Assembly: GCF_001652725.1 (NCBI RefSeq)
Contig: NZ_LWHJ01000011.1
Span: 744,001 to 808,000 of the forward strand
DNA from: Pedobacter psychrophilus
Lineage (GTDB): Bacteria; Bacteroidota; Bacteroidia; Sphingobacteriales; Sphingobacteriaceae
DNA length: 64,000 nt
Reading direction: 5' to 3'
The notes beneath the pieces were generated by a model, which had not been told where the DNA came from, made no database searches, and saw only the letters and a list, made by a program, of their open reading frames with translations. Below are positions 1 through 8,237 of the stretch, piece after piece; position 1 is the first letter of the stretch, and every line of letters begins with the position of its first letter. The position numbers and the translations under genes were made by a program.

Positions 1-1
1 T

Positions 2-115
2 GATGCAGCAGATAATTTTCTTCAAAAAAACTATTCTGTAAAAAATGATTGGACATTAAAGCAATCAACTGTTGATAGACTTTATGAATATCTTAACAAA
101 AAATTTGTTAGTTAA
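2..115 (+). CDS. C-terminal end of an unidentified protein (cut by window edge)
   Basis: An open frame runs from the window edge to a TAA at 113-115 and gives the last 37 residues of a protein whose start lies outside the window. The tail is mixed charged and aromatic (it ends RLYEYLNKKFVS) and looks like the amphipathic C-terminal helix of a soluble protein. I do not recognise the family. The lysozyme gene follows after 34 bases on the same strand, so co-transcription is possible. Codon use matches the neighbours. Confidence 0.6.
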   Translation, partial: DAADNFLQKNYSVKNDWTLKQSTVDRLYEYLNKKFVS

Positions 116-149
116 ATTCAATTATTGTCTTATAATTCTTACGCTATAA

Positions 150-1025
150 ATGCCTGTTAAAAAAGCTCTGCAAAACATCAAGAGCAAACCAAAAAGAACT
201 CCTCGTAAAACTAAAAAAAAGAGTAATAAATGGAAGTTTAGAGTTATTACTTTAATTATTGTTTGCTTAGTTTTTTCTCCTTTTTATTATGGTAAAGTTT
301 TAAAAACCGCAGTTTCTACCGGAAGATGGTTTCATGATCTTTTTATCTTTGATGAATATCCTCATTATGAAAAATTTGGAATTAGAATTCCGAGAAAATA
401 TTACGTTCATGGGATTGATGTCTCATCTTATCAAAGTAAAATTGATTGGCAAAAAGTAAATGCAATGGAATTTAATGGCATTAAAATCAACTTTGCCTTT
501 ATTAAAGCTACGGAAGGGGTTACTTTGGTTGATCCATATTTTCAAAGAAATTGGAGAGAAAGCAAAAAATCTGGAGTAATTAGAGGAGCTTATCATTATT
601 TTAAACCTAAAAAATCTGGGATTTGGCAAGCTCGATTTTTCTTACAAACTCTAAAAGTTGAAGCGGGAGATTTACCTCCAGTTGTTGACATTGAGGAATC
701 TGCTGGATTAAGTCCAGATGAATTGGTTCCGAATTTGCAGGATTTTTTAGACGAAGTAGAAAGAAAAACCAAAGTAAAACCAATAATTTATACAGGTTAT
801 CAGTTTTATAAAGAAAATTTAAAAGGAAATTTTAATGATTATCCCTTATGGATTGCTCATTATTATCAGCCTAAATTGAAATTGGATAGCAAAACTCATT
901 GGGATTTTTGGCAACATGCAGATAATGCCCATATTGATGGTATAAAATCTAAAGTTGATATGAATGTTTTTAATGGCGAGTTAGAAGATTTAAGTGGTTT
1001 ATTAATTCAAAAAACAAAAGATTAA
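150..1025 (+). CDS. Membrane-anchored GH25 lysozyme (N-acetylmuramidase)
   Basis: This is a glycoside hydrolase family 25 muramidase, expected to cut the MurNAc-GlcNAc bond of peptidoglycan. A very basic N-terminus (residues 1-28) is followed by one hydrophobic segment at about 29-48, so the enzyme is probably held in the inner membrane with its catalytic domain outside the cytoplasm. The GH25 domain spans about 86-285. It shows HGIDVS at 87-92, the catalytic D-x-E pair at D180 and E182 (PPVVDIE), YHYF at 148-151 and WQHAD near 254. The domain length is normal. The next gene starts two bases after the stop. It may serve cell-wall turnover or attack on other cells; the sequence does not decide which. 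Confidence 0.88.
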   Translation: MPVKKALQNIKSKPKRTPRKTKKKSNKWKFRVITLIIVCLVFSPFYYGKVLKTAVSTGRWFHDLFIFDEYPHYEKFGIRIPRKYYVHGIDVSSYQSKIDWQKVNAMEFNGIKINFAFIKATEGVTLVDPYFQRNWRESKKSGVIRGAYHYFKPKKSGIWQARFFLQTLKVEAGDLPPVVDIEESAGLSPDELVPNLQDFLDEVERKTKVKPIIYTGYQFYKENLKGNFNDYPLWIAHYYQPKLKLDSKTHWDFWQHADNAHIDGIKSKVDMNVFNGELEDLSGLLIQKTKD

Positions 1026-1027
1026 AT

Positions 1028-1450
1028 ATGATTATTCATCAGAAACATTTTAGCTTAAAAGAAAAAAGAAGAGGTTTTCATTTAATGACAAGTGAAGTTA
1101 TCAATGCAATACCTCAAATTTCTGAAATTAAAATGGGGATGTTGCAGCTATTTATTCAACATACTTCTGCATCATTAACTATCAATGAAAACGCAGATGC
1201 AACAGTTAGACAAGATTTTGAAATGTTCTTTAATAAAACCGTAAAAGAAAACGATCCTGAATATAAACATGATTATGAAGGTTCTGATGATATGCCAGCT
1301 CATTTAAAAGCGGCAATCTTGGGTTCTTCGGTTACTATTCCCATTACAAATGGGCGGTTAGCTTTTGGCACTTGGCAAGGTATTTATTTATGCGAACATC
1401 GAAATCATGGCGGCAACCGTCAGTTTATAGCAACAGCTTGGGGAGTTTAA
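1028..1450 (+). CDS. yjbQ: YjbQ/UPF0047 family protein
   Basis: This 140-residue protein is full length for the UPF0047/YjbQ family. Conserved signatures are HTSAS at 45-49, ENAD at 54-57, MPAHLKA around H92, and WQGIYLCEHR at 116-125, ending in a beta-rich segment. Family members bind metal through conserved histidines, and some are annotated as secondary thiamine-phosphate synthase because they can complement thiamine auxotrophs when overexpressed. The physiological role is not settled. The ATG lies two bases after the lysozyme stop, so the two are likely co-transcribed although no functional link is evident. Confidence 0.85.
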   Translation: MIIHQKHFSLKEKRRGFHLMTSEVINAIPQISEIKMGMLQLFIQHTSASLTINENADATVRQDFEMFFNKTVKENDPEYKHDYEGSDDMPAHLKAAILGSSVTIPITNGRLAFGTWQGIYLCEHRNHGGNRQFIATAWGV

Positions 1451-1507
1451 AATCTGAGATTTTCTTTCTAAATTTTGTTTTTTGTTATTAAGCTAAAAAT
1501 GTGAAAT

Positions 1508-2656
1508 TTGCAGCTTCATAAACTCAAACGTTTGGATTTTTATATCAATTACGCTCTATTTTTTCTGCTTCAAATCTGCCTTATTACTCAGCTATATTAT
1601 TTGCTGGTTATCCAAAGAAAATTTTCTGTTTTTAAATCTAAAACATCAAACTTAAATAAAGTTTCTTATCCTGTTTCTGTAATTATCTGTGCGAGAAATG
1701 AAGCTGTAAACCTCCAAAAATATTTACCTTTTATTTTAGAGCAAAACCATCCAAATTTTGAAGTTGTAGTAGTAAATGATTGCTCTTATGATAATAGTGA
1801 AGATGTTTTAAAAGTTTTTACTGAAAAATATAAACATCTTAAAATAGTTAAAATAGAAGAACATCCTCGTTTTAAAACAGCTAAAAAGTTTGCTGCAACT
1901 TTGGGTATAAAAGCAGCTTTAAATGAAATTATTTTATTTACCGATGCAGATTGCAAACCAGAATCTGAAAATTGGATCATTGAAATGACTGCTCATTACC
2001 AAAACGAAAAAACAGAAATTGTCTTAGGATATTCGCCTTACTTTAAGCATAAAGGTTTACTAAATGGTTTAATCAGGTATGAAACTTTCCAAACGGCGTT
2101 AAATTATTTTTCTTATGCCCTTAACGGGATGCCATATATGGGGGTTGGTAGAAATTTATCTTATAAAAAGTCACTGTTTTTTAAAAATAAAGGTTTTGCA
2201 TCGCACATGCATATCCCTTCCGGTGATGATGATTTGTTTGTAAATGAAAATTCAAATCCATCTAATACCGTTATTGAGGTTTCAAAAGAAAGCCAAGTTT
2301 GGAGCGAGCCTAAATTGACTTGGGGCAGTTATTGGAAACAGAAAACGCGACATTTGGGAGCTGGTAAGGCTTATAAAGCTCAAGATAAAAAAAATCTGAC
2401 TTTCCAAACTGGATCTGCAATAGGATTTTATTTATTTTTAGTTTTGTGCTTGATTTTCAAAATCGAATTATTGGTTGTTGCAATTGTATTTTTTATCCGA
2501 TTTTTTGCCCAAATTTTTGTTTATTATAAAGCATTAAAAAAATTGAGGAATAAAGATTTAATTTGGTGGTTTATAATATTAGATCCTTTTTATTATATTT
2601 ATTTAACTTCTATAAATATTACAGGAGTTTTTAGAAAAAAGACAGTATGGAAGTAA
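1508..2656 (+). CDS. GT2 family membrane glycosyltransferase
   Basis: This is a family 2 glycosyltransferase of the inverting GT-A type, about 382 residues. A hydrophobic helix lies at about 13-36, then the GT-A domain with VSVIICARNE at 56-65, a nucleotide-binding Asp at 91 (VNDC), the metal-binding TDADC at 145-149, a GDDD acid region, and a KQKTRHLG motif resembling QxxRW. Two or three C-terminal membrane helices follow (about 295-370). Such enzymes transfer sugars to lipid or polysaccharide acceptors at the inner membrane; the substrate cannot be told. The only in-frame ATG nearby (1499) is followed directly by TGA, so the start must be TTG at 1508 or a later alternative codon. The 3' end overlaps the sigma-factor gene by 10 bases. 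Confidence 0.8.
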   Translation: MQLHKLKRLDFYINYALFFLLQICLITQLYYLLVIQRKFSVFKSKTSNLNKVSYPVSVIICARNEAVNLQKYLPFILEQNHPNFEVVVVNDCSYDNSEDVLKVFTEKYKHLKIVKIEEHPRFKTAKKFAATLGIKAALNEIILFTDADCKPESENWIIEMTAHYQNEKTEIVLGYSPYFKHKGLLNGLIRYETFQTALNYFSYALNGMPYMGVGRNLSYKKSLFFKNKGFASHMHIPSGDDDLFVNENSNPSNTVIEVSKESQVWSEPKLTWGSYWKQKTRHLGAGKAYKAQDKKNLTFQTGSAIGFYLFLVLCLIFKIELLVVAIVFFIRFFAQIFVYYKALKKLRNKDLIWWFIILDPFYYIYLTSINITGVFRKKTVWK

Positions 2657-3261
2657 ATCCTAATTTTTCTGATAACGCAAAGAACGATTTCTCTTTAGTT
2701 GAGCGGGCAAAACTTGGTGAGCAAAAAGCTTACGCCGAATTAATGCAGCGTTATAAGGATTCCATATTTTTTATGGTATTAAAAATGGTAAATAATAAGG
2801 ATGATGCCATGGATATTACCGTAACCACTTTTGCTAAAGCTTTTGAAAATCTAGAAAAATATCGTCCTGAGTTTGCTTTTAGTACGTGGTTGTTTAGGAT
2901 AGCCACTAACGGAAGTATAGATTTTATCAGAAAAAAGAAGTTGGCTACAACTTCTATTGATGGACTTGGTGGAGATGGAAATGAAGATAGGGTTTTTGAA
3001 ATTAAAAGTGATGTTTTAAATCCCGAAGAAACTTCCATTAAAAAGCAACAGACTGAGCAATTGAAAGAAATAATTGACAAACTTCCACCAAGATATAAGA
3101 CATTAATTATACTCAGATATTTTGATGAATTATCTTATGAAGAAATAGCAGAGCAATTAAGTTTGCCTTTAGGAACTGTTAAAGCACAACTATTTAGAGG
3201 TAGAGATTTATTATCCAACGTTTTAAGTAAAAGGTTGAAAAGCGAAACAAGTGACTTCTAG
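2647..3261 (+). CDS. ECF-type RNA polymerase sigma factor
   Basis: This is a sigma-70 family ECF factor of 204 residues. Region 2 covers about 22-92, with the -10 recognition part ending in FSTWLFRIATNGSIDFIRKKK-like sequence. A variable acidic linker covers about 98-125. Region 4 (about 133-190) carries the helix-turn-helix YEEIAEQLSLPLGTVKAQLF. It should direct core polymerase to a small regulon, but the target promoters are not visible. There is no anti-sigma factor gene next to it. It is instead sandwiched between a glycosyltransferase (10 bp overlap) and rsmG (11 bp overlap), which suggests translational coupling and post-translational control by something encoded elsewhere, or constitutive action. 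Confidence 0.9.
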   Translation: MEVNPNFSDNAKNDFSLVERAKLGEQKAYAELMQRYKDSIFFMVLKMVNNKDDAMDITVTTFAKAFENLEKYRPEFAFSTWLFRIATNGSIDFIRKKKLATTSIDGLGGDGNEDRVFEIKSDVLNPEETSIKKQQTEQLKEIIDKLPPRYKTLIILRYFDELSYEEIAEQLSLPLGTVKAQLFRGRDLLSNVLSKRLKSETSDF

Positions 3262-3883
3262 TATTATTCAAAAATATTTTCCAAATCTAACCGATTATCA
3301 AATAAAGCAGTTTGACCAACTTTATGGGCTTTATCAAAATTGGAATTCCCAAATTAACGTAATTAGTAGAAAGGATATAGATTTACTTTATGAAAGGCAT
3401 ATCCTACATTCTTTAGGTATTGCTAAAGTTTGTAAGTTTTTACCAAGTCAATCTGTTTTAGATGTAGGTACGGGTGGAGGATTTCCTGGTATTCCATTAG
3501 CTATTTTATTTCCTGAAACTAAATTTTTATTGGTAGATTCTATCGGTAAAAAAATAAAGGTGGTGAATGAAGTTTCATCTGCAATTGGTTTAAAAAACTT
3601 AAAAGCTATCCATAGCAGGGCAGAGCAAGTAGATGAAAAATTTGATTTCATTGTTTCTAGAGCAGTTACGCAGCTAAAAGATTTTTATCCTTGGATAAGA
3701 GGTAAGTTTGAAAAGCATAGCGAATCAGATTTGAAAAATGGCGTTTTGTATCTTAAAGGAGGTGATTTACAACAAGAATTAAATGAATCTCAAATGAAAA
3801 ACATTAAACTTTTTCCTTTGACAGACTACTTTGAAGAAGAATTTTTTGAGACCAAGTATGTGGTTTATTTCCCTGCACAATAA
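3251..3883 (+). CDS. rsmG: 16S rRNA (guanine(527)-N7)-methyltransferase RsmG
   Basis: RsmG (GidB) methylates N7 of G527 in 16S rRNA using S-adenosylmethionine. The 210-residue length is normal. The SAM-binding glycine loop DVGTGGGFPG is at 71-80 and is followed by the expected IPLAI strand. The catalytic-domain motif around ISRKD and ERHILHSL (about 38-55) is also typical. The start is GTG at 3251, inside the last codons of the sigma-factor gene, since no ATG gives the conserved N-terminal helix. The overlap implies coupled translation. dprA follows after 17 bases. Confidence 0.92.
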   Translation: MTSSIIQKYFPNLTDYQIKQFDQLYGLYQNWNSQINVISRKDIDLLYERHILHSLGIAKVCKFLPSQSVLDVGTGGGFPGIPLAILFPETKFLLVDSIGKKIKVVNEVSSAIGLKNLKAIHSRAEQVDEKFDFIVSRAVTQLKDFYPWIRGKFEKHSESDLKNGVLYLKGGDLQQELNESQMKNIKLFPLTDYFEEEFFETKYVVYFPAQ

Positions 3884-3900
3884 ATTTATTTACTTCTATT

Positions 3901-4989
3901 ATGCTCCATGAAATTGCACTGACGTTTGTTAAAGGAATTGGAGATATCACAACAAAAACGCTCGTAAGTTATTGCGGAAGTGCAGAAGAAGTATTTTCTT
4001 CATCTAAAAAAGCTTTAGAAAAAATTCCTGGCATAGGTTCTAAAACTGCGGAATCTATTGTAAACCATACGGCTTTTGCGAGGGCAGAAGAGGAGCTCAA
4101 ATTTATTGAAAAGTATAAAATCCAAAGTTTTTTTTATCTCGATAAGCAATATCCTAAACGTTTAAAGCATTGCTTTGATGCACCTACAATGCTGTATTTT
4201 AAAGGCAAAGCTGATTTAAATAACCAAAAGATTGTGGCAGTTGTTGGTACCAGAAATGCAACAAATTACGGTCGGTTTTTTTGTGATAAATTAATTGAAG
4301 GATTAAAACATCATGGATTAATAGTGGCAAGTGGCCTCGCTTATGGAATTGATATAGCTGCACATAAAGCAGCTCTTAATTTAGGAATAGCTACAGTTGG
4401 TGTTTTAGGACATGGTTTAGATAGACTTTATCCAGCTTTGCATCGCCCTGTGGCAGAAAAAATGTTAGCAAATGGGGGTTTATTAACTGAATTTCCGTCG
4501 CAAACAAATCCTGATAGACAAAACTTTCCAAAAAGAAATCGAATAATTGCAGGAATGGCAGATGCGGTTATAGTTGTTGAAGCTACTAGAAATGGGGGTG
4601 CTTTGATTACTGCAGAAATTGCTAATTCTTATAATAGAGATGTTTTTGCTGTTCCTGGTAGGGTAGATGATGAATTTTCTGATGGCTGCAATTTTTTAAT
4701 AAAAACAAATAGGGCACATTTATTAACTAAATCTGAAGATTTAGAATATATAATGGGCTGGTTAGACGGTTTGTTGATAAAGAAAAGAATAGAACCAGAA
4801 TTACTTTTAAATTTAAGTGCAGAAGATAAATTGATAGTGGATACGATTAAAAAACATGAAAGCATTGCTATCGATGATCTTCAACTAAAGTTAAATATGA
4901 CGCAAAGTAAATTGGCAATGGCTTTATTAAATCTAGAAATGCAGTCCGTAATTATTTCGTTGCCTGGAAAAGTTTATCGATTAAACTAA
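3901..4989 (+). CDS. dprA: DNA-processing protein DprA
   Basis: DprA (Smf) binds incoming single-stranded DNA and loads RecA during natural transformation. Many non-competent bacteria also carry it. The 362 residues show N-terminal helix-hairpin-helix motifs (about 10-27 and 42-54), the Rossmann-like DprA core (about 103-290) with VVGTRNATNYG, SGLAYGIDIAAH and GGLLTEFP, and a C-terminal winged-helix DML1-like domain (about 300-362) ending QSVIISLPGKVYRLN. The ATG at 3901 is clear. Its stop codon overlaps that of the convergent SixA-like gene by four bases, with no terminator hairpin between them. Confidence 0.93.
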   Translation: MLHEIALTFVKGIGDITTKTLVSYCGSAEEVFSSSKKALEKIPGIGSKTAESIVNHTAFARAEEELKFIEKYKIQSFFYLDKQYPKRLKHCFDAPTMLYFKGKADLNNQKIVAVVGTRNATNYGRFFCDKLIEGLKHHGLIVASGLAYGIDIAAHKAALNLGIATVGVLGHGLDRLYPALHRPVAEKMLANGGLLTEFPSQTNPDRQNFPKRNRIIAGMADAVIVVEATRNGGALITAEIANSYNRDVFAVPGRVDDEFSDGCNFLIKTNRAHLLTKSEDLEYIMGWLDGLLIKKRIEPELLLNLSAEDKLIVDTIKKHESIAIDDLQLKLNMTQSKLAMALLNLEMQSVIISLPGKVYRLN

Positions 4990-5495
4990 TCCTCCGTAAT
5001 GTTTTTAGGATATTCATAAAGAACCACTTTTCCAGTTCCTTTACTTACCATTTTCCAATCATCAAAAGGAAAAGAAATTAATACCATACCGCTAGTAGGT
5101 ATGTTAAATATGTCGGCATCAGTCAAATAAACCGTTAAATCAGTTACTCCATTATTATGTCCAAACATAGCGACTTTTTCAAAATCGTTATCAATAGTAT
5201 TAATTACTTTTAATAGTTGCTGATGGCTAGCTTCGTAAATATTAGAATTTGTTTCAATTTTTGATTTATCAATTCCTAGCTGTTTACAAACAAGTTTACA
5301 TGTACTAATTGCCCTTAGAGCGGTACTAGAAATCACTAAATCTGGATGAAAGGAATTTTTTAAAAGCTTATCGCCAATGATGGGAGCATCTTTCAAACCT
5401 CTGACATTTAAAGGACGGTTAAAATCTGATAATGAAGCATCGTTCCAATCGGATTTTGCGTGTCGTACTATTAGCAGCTGTTTACTCATGGGCAA
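4986..5495 (-). CDS. SixA-like histidine phosphatase
   Basis: This belongs to the histidine phosphatase (phosphoglycerate mutase-like) superfamily in its short SixA form of about 169 residues. The catalytic RHAKSDW motif has the phospho-accepting H12, and the second histidine lies in MFGHNNGV at H113. SixA of E. coli dephosphorylates phosphohistidine proteins. Here the substrate is unknown and could be a small phospho-ester. The gene is last in a minus-strand run PolX-like, GT9, this gene, and its start overlaps the GT9 3' end by 14 bases. Met-3 is an alternative start. Confidence 0.85.
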   Translation of the reverse strand: MPMSKQLLIVRHAKSDWNDASLSDFNRPLNVRGLKDAPIIGDKLLKNSFHPDLVISSTALRAISTCKLVCKQLGIDKSKIETNSNIYEASHQQLLKVINTIDNDFEKVAMFGHNNGVTDLTVYLTDADIFNIPTSGMVLISFPFDDWKMVSKGTGKVVLYEYPKNITED

Positions 5496-6468
5496 TAAAA
5501 TCGATAATTAAATCTTCATTAATATCTTTCATACATTTAAAATGACCTTTTGGGCAAGCTGATAATCCAAATTTGGAGCAAGGTCTACATGAAAGTGTAA
5601 CCCCAGCTTCATAATGCTTCATAACTTGATAAGGCTGAACTCCTAATAATTCAGGGATGGTACTTCCCCAAATTGTTGTCAGTTTTTTATTAAATGCTTC
5701 AGAGATGTGTGTTAAACCAGTGTCAAAACCTATAACTTGTGCGGCATTTTTTACCACTGTTACAGATTCATTTAAACTGATTTGTCCGACTAAATTAATA
5801 ATTTTATTTGGTAATGCTTCAGAAATAACTGCTGCGTTGGTTTTAACGTCTTCACCTCCTAACAAAATCACAGGTAATTCTATCCTTTTACATAAAGAAA
5901 TAACCTTTTCATTGGGCATTCTTTTGGTAAAGTGAGTAGCACCAATTATAAAAGCGATATAGGGCTTTGCATAATAATCAGGAATAATTTCAGGAAGAGA
6001 AGGTGTGTTTTCTGGTAAAAAATAATTTATAGGTTTTCCATCATTAATAACTCCTAGAAATTCAACTGCTTTTAAATAACGATCAACCAAATGATCTGGT
6101 TTAATCAGATTAATCCGAGCTTTTAATGCCAACCACTTTTTAAATCTCTCTTTTTTGTAGGTAGAAGATTTAATACCTAATTGTATCTTAACCAAAGTAG
6201 ACCTTAAACTATTATGAAGATCAATAACATAATCAAAACGCTCTGCTTTAAGCTCTTTTATGGTATCTCTTAATTTTGGTTTTAATAAATGAAGCTGAGT
6301 TATGTATGGATTATAATCTAATAAAAACTTAAAATTTGACTTTGTTAAATAATGAATCTCTGCATTTGGCAACTGTTGTTTTAAACATCTAATAATAGGA
6401 GAGGTGTAAATAATATCTCCCATAGAGCTGAATCTGATCACTAAGATTTTGATTTTTTTTGCGTTCAA
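5482..6468 (-). CDS. Glycosyltransferase family 9 (heptosyltransferase-like)
   Basis: This 328-residue protein matches GT9, the family of LPS heptosyltransferases (GT-B fold). The N-terminus KILVIRFSSMGDIIYTSP is the family hallmark and binds the acceptor. The second domain contains the nucleotide-sugar part VIGFDTGLTHISEAFNKKLTTIWG, the conserved D-T-G-x-x-H-I region. The C-terminus carries several cysteines (around CRPCSKFGLSACPKGHFKC), as in many Bacteroidota members. It probably adds a sugar to the lipopolysaccharide core, but donor and acceptor are not predictable. It lies three bases after the PolX-like gene and overlaps the phosphatase gene. Confidence 0.87.
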   Translation of the reverse strand: MNAKKIKILVIRFSSMGDIIYTSPIIRCLKQQLPNAEIHYLTKSNFKFLLDYNPYITQLHLLKPKLRDTIKELKAERFDYVIDLHNSLRSTLVKIQLGIKSSTYKKERFKKWLALKARINLIKPDHLVDRYLKAVEFLGVINDGKPINYFLPENTPSLPEIIPDYYAKPYIAFIIGATHFTKRMPNEKVISLCKRIELPVILLGGEDVKTNAAVISEALPNKIINLVGQISLNESVTVVKNAAQVIGFDTGLTHISEAFNKKLTTIWGSTIPELLGVQPYQVMKHYEAGVTLSCRPCSKFGLSACPKGHFKCMKDINEDLIIDFIAHE

Positions 6469-6471
6469 AAT

Positions 6472-8154
6472 CTAGAATTTTTTAGCGTTAAATAACAATT
6501 CTATTTCTTGCAGAGTAGAAGCGTTTAGACAATCATTTTTAGTTAAGCCGCCTTTTCGAGCAACATTAATTCCATATTGCATATCTAATAAGCCTTCTGT
6601 ACGGTGTGCATCAGGATTTATGGATAATAAAACTCCTTTTTGTATGGCATATCTGTGCCAACGCCAATCTAAATCTAACCTTAAAGGATTAGCGTTAATC
6701 TCTATTACTACTTTGTTTGCGGCACAAGCATCAATTATTTTTTCAAAATCTAAAGGGTAGCCACTTCTACTTAATAATAACCTTCCGGTAGGATGACCTA
6801 ATATGGTTGTGTATGGATTCTCAATTGCTTTAATTAATCTATTTGTTGCTTTTTCTACATCCATTTTCATTGCAGAATGTACAGAAGCTACCACGAAATC
6901 AAAGCGTTTTAAAATTTCTTCTGGATAATCTAAACTTCCATCAGATAGAATATCAGACTCAATTCCTTTAAATATTTTAAAAGGTGCAAGTTTTTTATTT
7001 AAATGATCAATTTCTTCTTGCTGCTGCAAAACTCTTTCAATGCTTAATCCTTTGGCATAAACAGCTGTTTTAGAGTGATCGCAAATACCAAAATATTCTA
7101 AATTCATCTCGTCACGGCAATACAAAGCCATTTCTTCAACAGTATGCACACCATCGCTCCAAGTGCTATGATTATGTAATGTGCCCTTTAAATCTTCGTT
7201 AATTATTAGGATTGGTAAATGATGTTTGAATGCTAAATCAACTTCGTTATAGCCTTCCCTTAATTCTGGAAGTATATAATCCATACCCGCAGATTGGTAT
7301 AATTCTACTTCATTATCAAATAATAGATTTGATTTTAAATGATTTTTAACCAATGATATATGAGCTTCAGAACCAGTTGTATTAAAAAGTGCATTTCCTT
7401 TTTCTTCTTGTTTGCAAGTAATTATATGAATCTTCAATCCATTATTATCATGAAAAATTATCTCATTTTTTTCTAGTTTAGGTTCAATCAAATCCAAAAC
7501 TTTAGGTAATTGATTTAATAAAATATCACCATCATTAGAAACGATGAGGAAAGAAAGCACATCAATAATCTCACATTTTCTTCTAAATTCTCCTGTGATA
7601 ATTACCTCAACTGCTGAATCTGTTTTTCTAAATTCTTGCAGGAAATCGTTTTGGTATTTATGCGCAAATGCTTCTATTTTAGCATATAAAAACCTTCCCA
7701 TGTTAGCCATCTTAAACTCGATGGCTAGTTTAATTTCTTCTTGTGTTTTTAAACCAAAACCTTTTGCTTCAATTAACCTATTTTCATTACAGGCATAATA
7801 AAGTTCACCTACTGTTTCAATCTCTAAAACATTCCATATAATCTCGATTTTTTTAGGACCAAGACCTTTAATGGTCATCATTTCTAAAATACCTTCTGGA
7901 GTTTGAGCAATTAAGGTATTTAATTCTTCTATTTCTCCTTTCTGCAAAAGTTCGGTGATTTTAGCAGCAGAGCTTTTTCCAATTCCATCAATTTTCTCTA
8001 ATTCGTCTGGATTTTTATCTTTTAATTTAAAAGGTAGTTTATCAATCTTAAAAGAAGTATTTGCAATGGATTTTATTTTAAAAGGATTTTCTTGATGAAG
8101 CTCCATTAATTGTGATAACAGCTTAAAAGCTTTGGATATGTCTTTGTTTTCCAT
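6472..8154 (-). CDS. PolX-like protein with PHP phosphoesterase domain and degenerate polymerase domain
   Basis: The architecture is that of bacterial family X DNA polymerase. There is an 8-kDa/HhH region (about 1-110), a pol beta-like palm (about 160-310) and a C-terminal PHP domain (about 320-555). In active PolX the palm has GSxRR followed by a D-x-D metal pair and a later D-x-R aspartate. Here GEFRR is at 188-192, but the D-x-D positions read V199 and S201, and the third aspartate reads K241. PHP metal ligands look intact: LHNH 326-329, CDH, E399, HSAMK, GHPTGR and NPDAH. I therefore expect a PHP nuclease or phosphoesterase, perhaps in base-excision repair, without polymerase activity. 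The ATG at 8154 is chosen because a longer frame would begin inside the upstream terminator. Confidence 0.82.
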   Translation of the reverse strand: MENKDISKAFKLLSQLMELHQENPFKIKSIANTSFKIDKLPFKLKDKNPDELEKIDGIGKSSAAKITELLQKGEIEELNTLIAQTPEGILEMMTIKGLGPKKIEIIWNVLEIETVGELYYACNENRLIEAKGFGLKTQEEIKLAIEFKMANMGRFLYAKIEAFAHKYQNDFLQEFRKTDSAVEVIITGEFRRKCEIIDVLSFLIVSNDGDILLNQLPKVLDLIEPKLEKNEIIFHDNNGLKIHIITCKQEEKGNALFNTTGSEAHISLVKNHLKSNLLFDNEVELYQSAGMDYILPELREGYNEVDLAFKHHLPILIINEDLKGTLHNHSTWSDGVHTVEEMALYCRDEMNLEYFGICDHSKTAVYAKGLSIERVLQQQEEIDHLNKKLAPFKIFKGIESDILSDGSLDYPEEILKRFDFVVASVHSAMKMDVEKATNRLIKAIENPYTTILGHPTGRLLLSRSGYPLDFEKIIDACAANKVVIEINANPLRLDLDWRWHRYAIQKGVLLSINPDAHRTEGLLDMQYGINVARKGGLTKNDCLNASTLQEIELLFNAKKF

Positions 8155-8182
8155 TGGGTGCAATTTAAAAAGAATTATAAAT

Positions 8183-8215
8183 AAAAAGCTCACTAGAAAT
8201 TCTAGTGAGCTTTTT
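8183..8215 (-). terminator. Rho-independent terminator of sppA
   Basis: A 14-bp perfect stem (AAAAAGCTCACTAG / CTAGTGAGCTTTTT) with a 5-base loop lies 22 bases past the sppA stop. It is symmetric, with T runs on both sides, so it can act in either direction. For the minus strand it ends sppA transcription ahead of the PolX-like gene. Confidence 0.85.
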
Positions 8216-8237
8216 ATTTATTTCAAAGAAGTGGAAA

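Noticed and set aside
8155-8193. Longer N-terminus for the PolX-like gene
   Set aside because: The extra residues are read from the terminator of the preceding gene, and the family N-terminus begins at the ATG at 8154.
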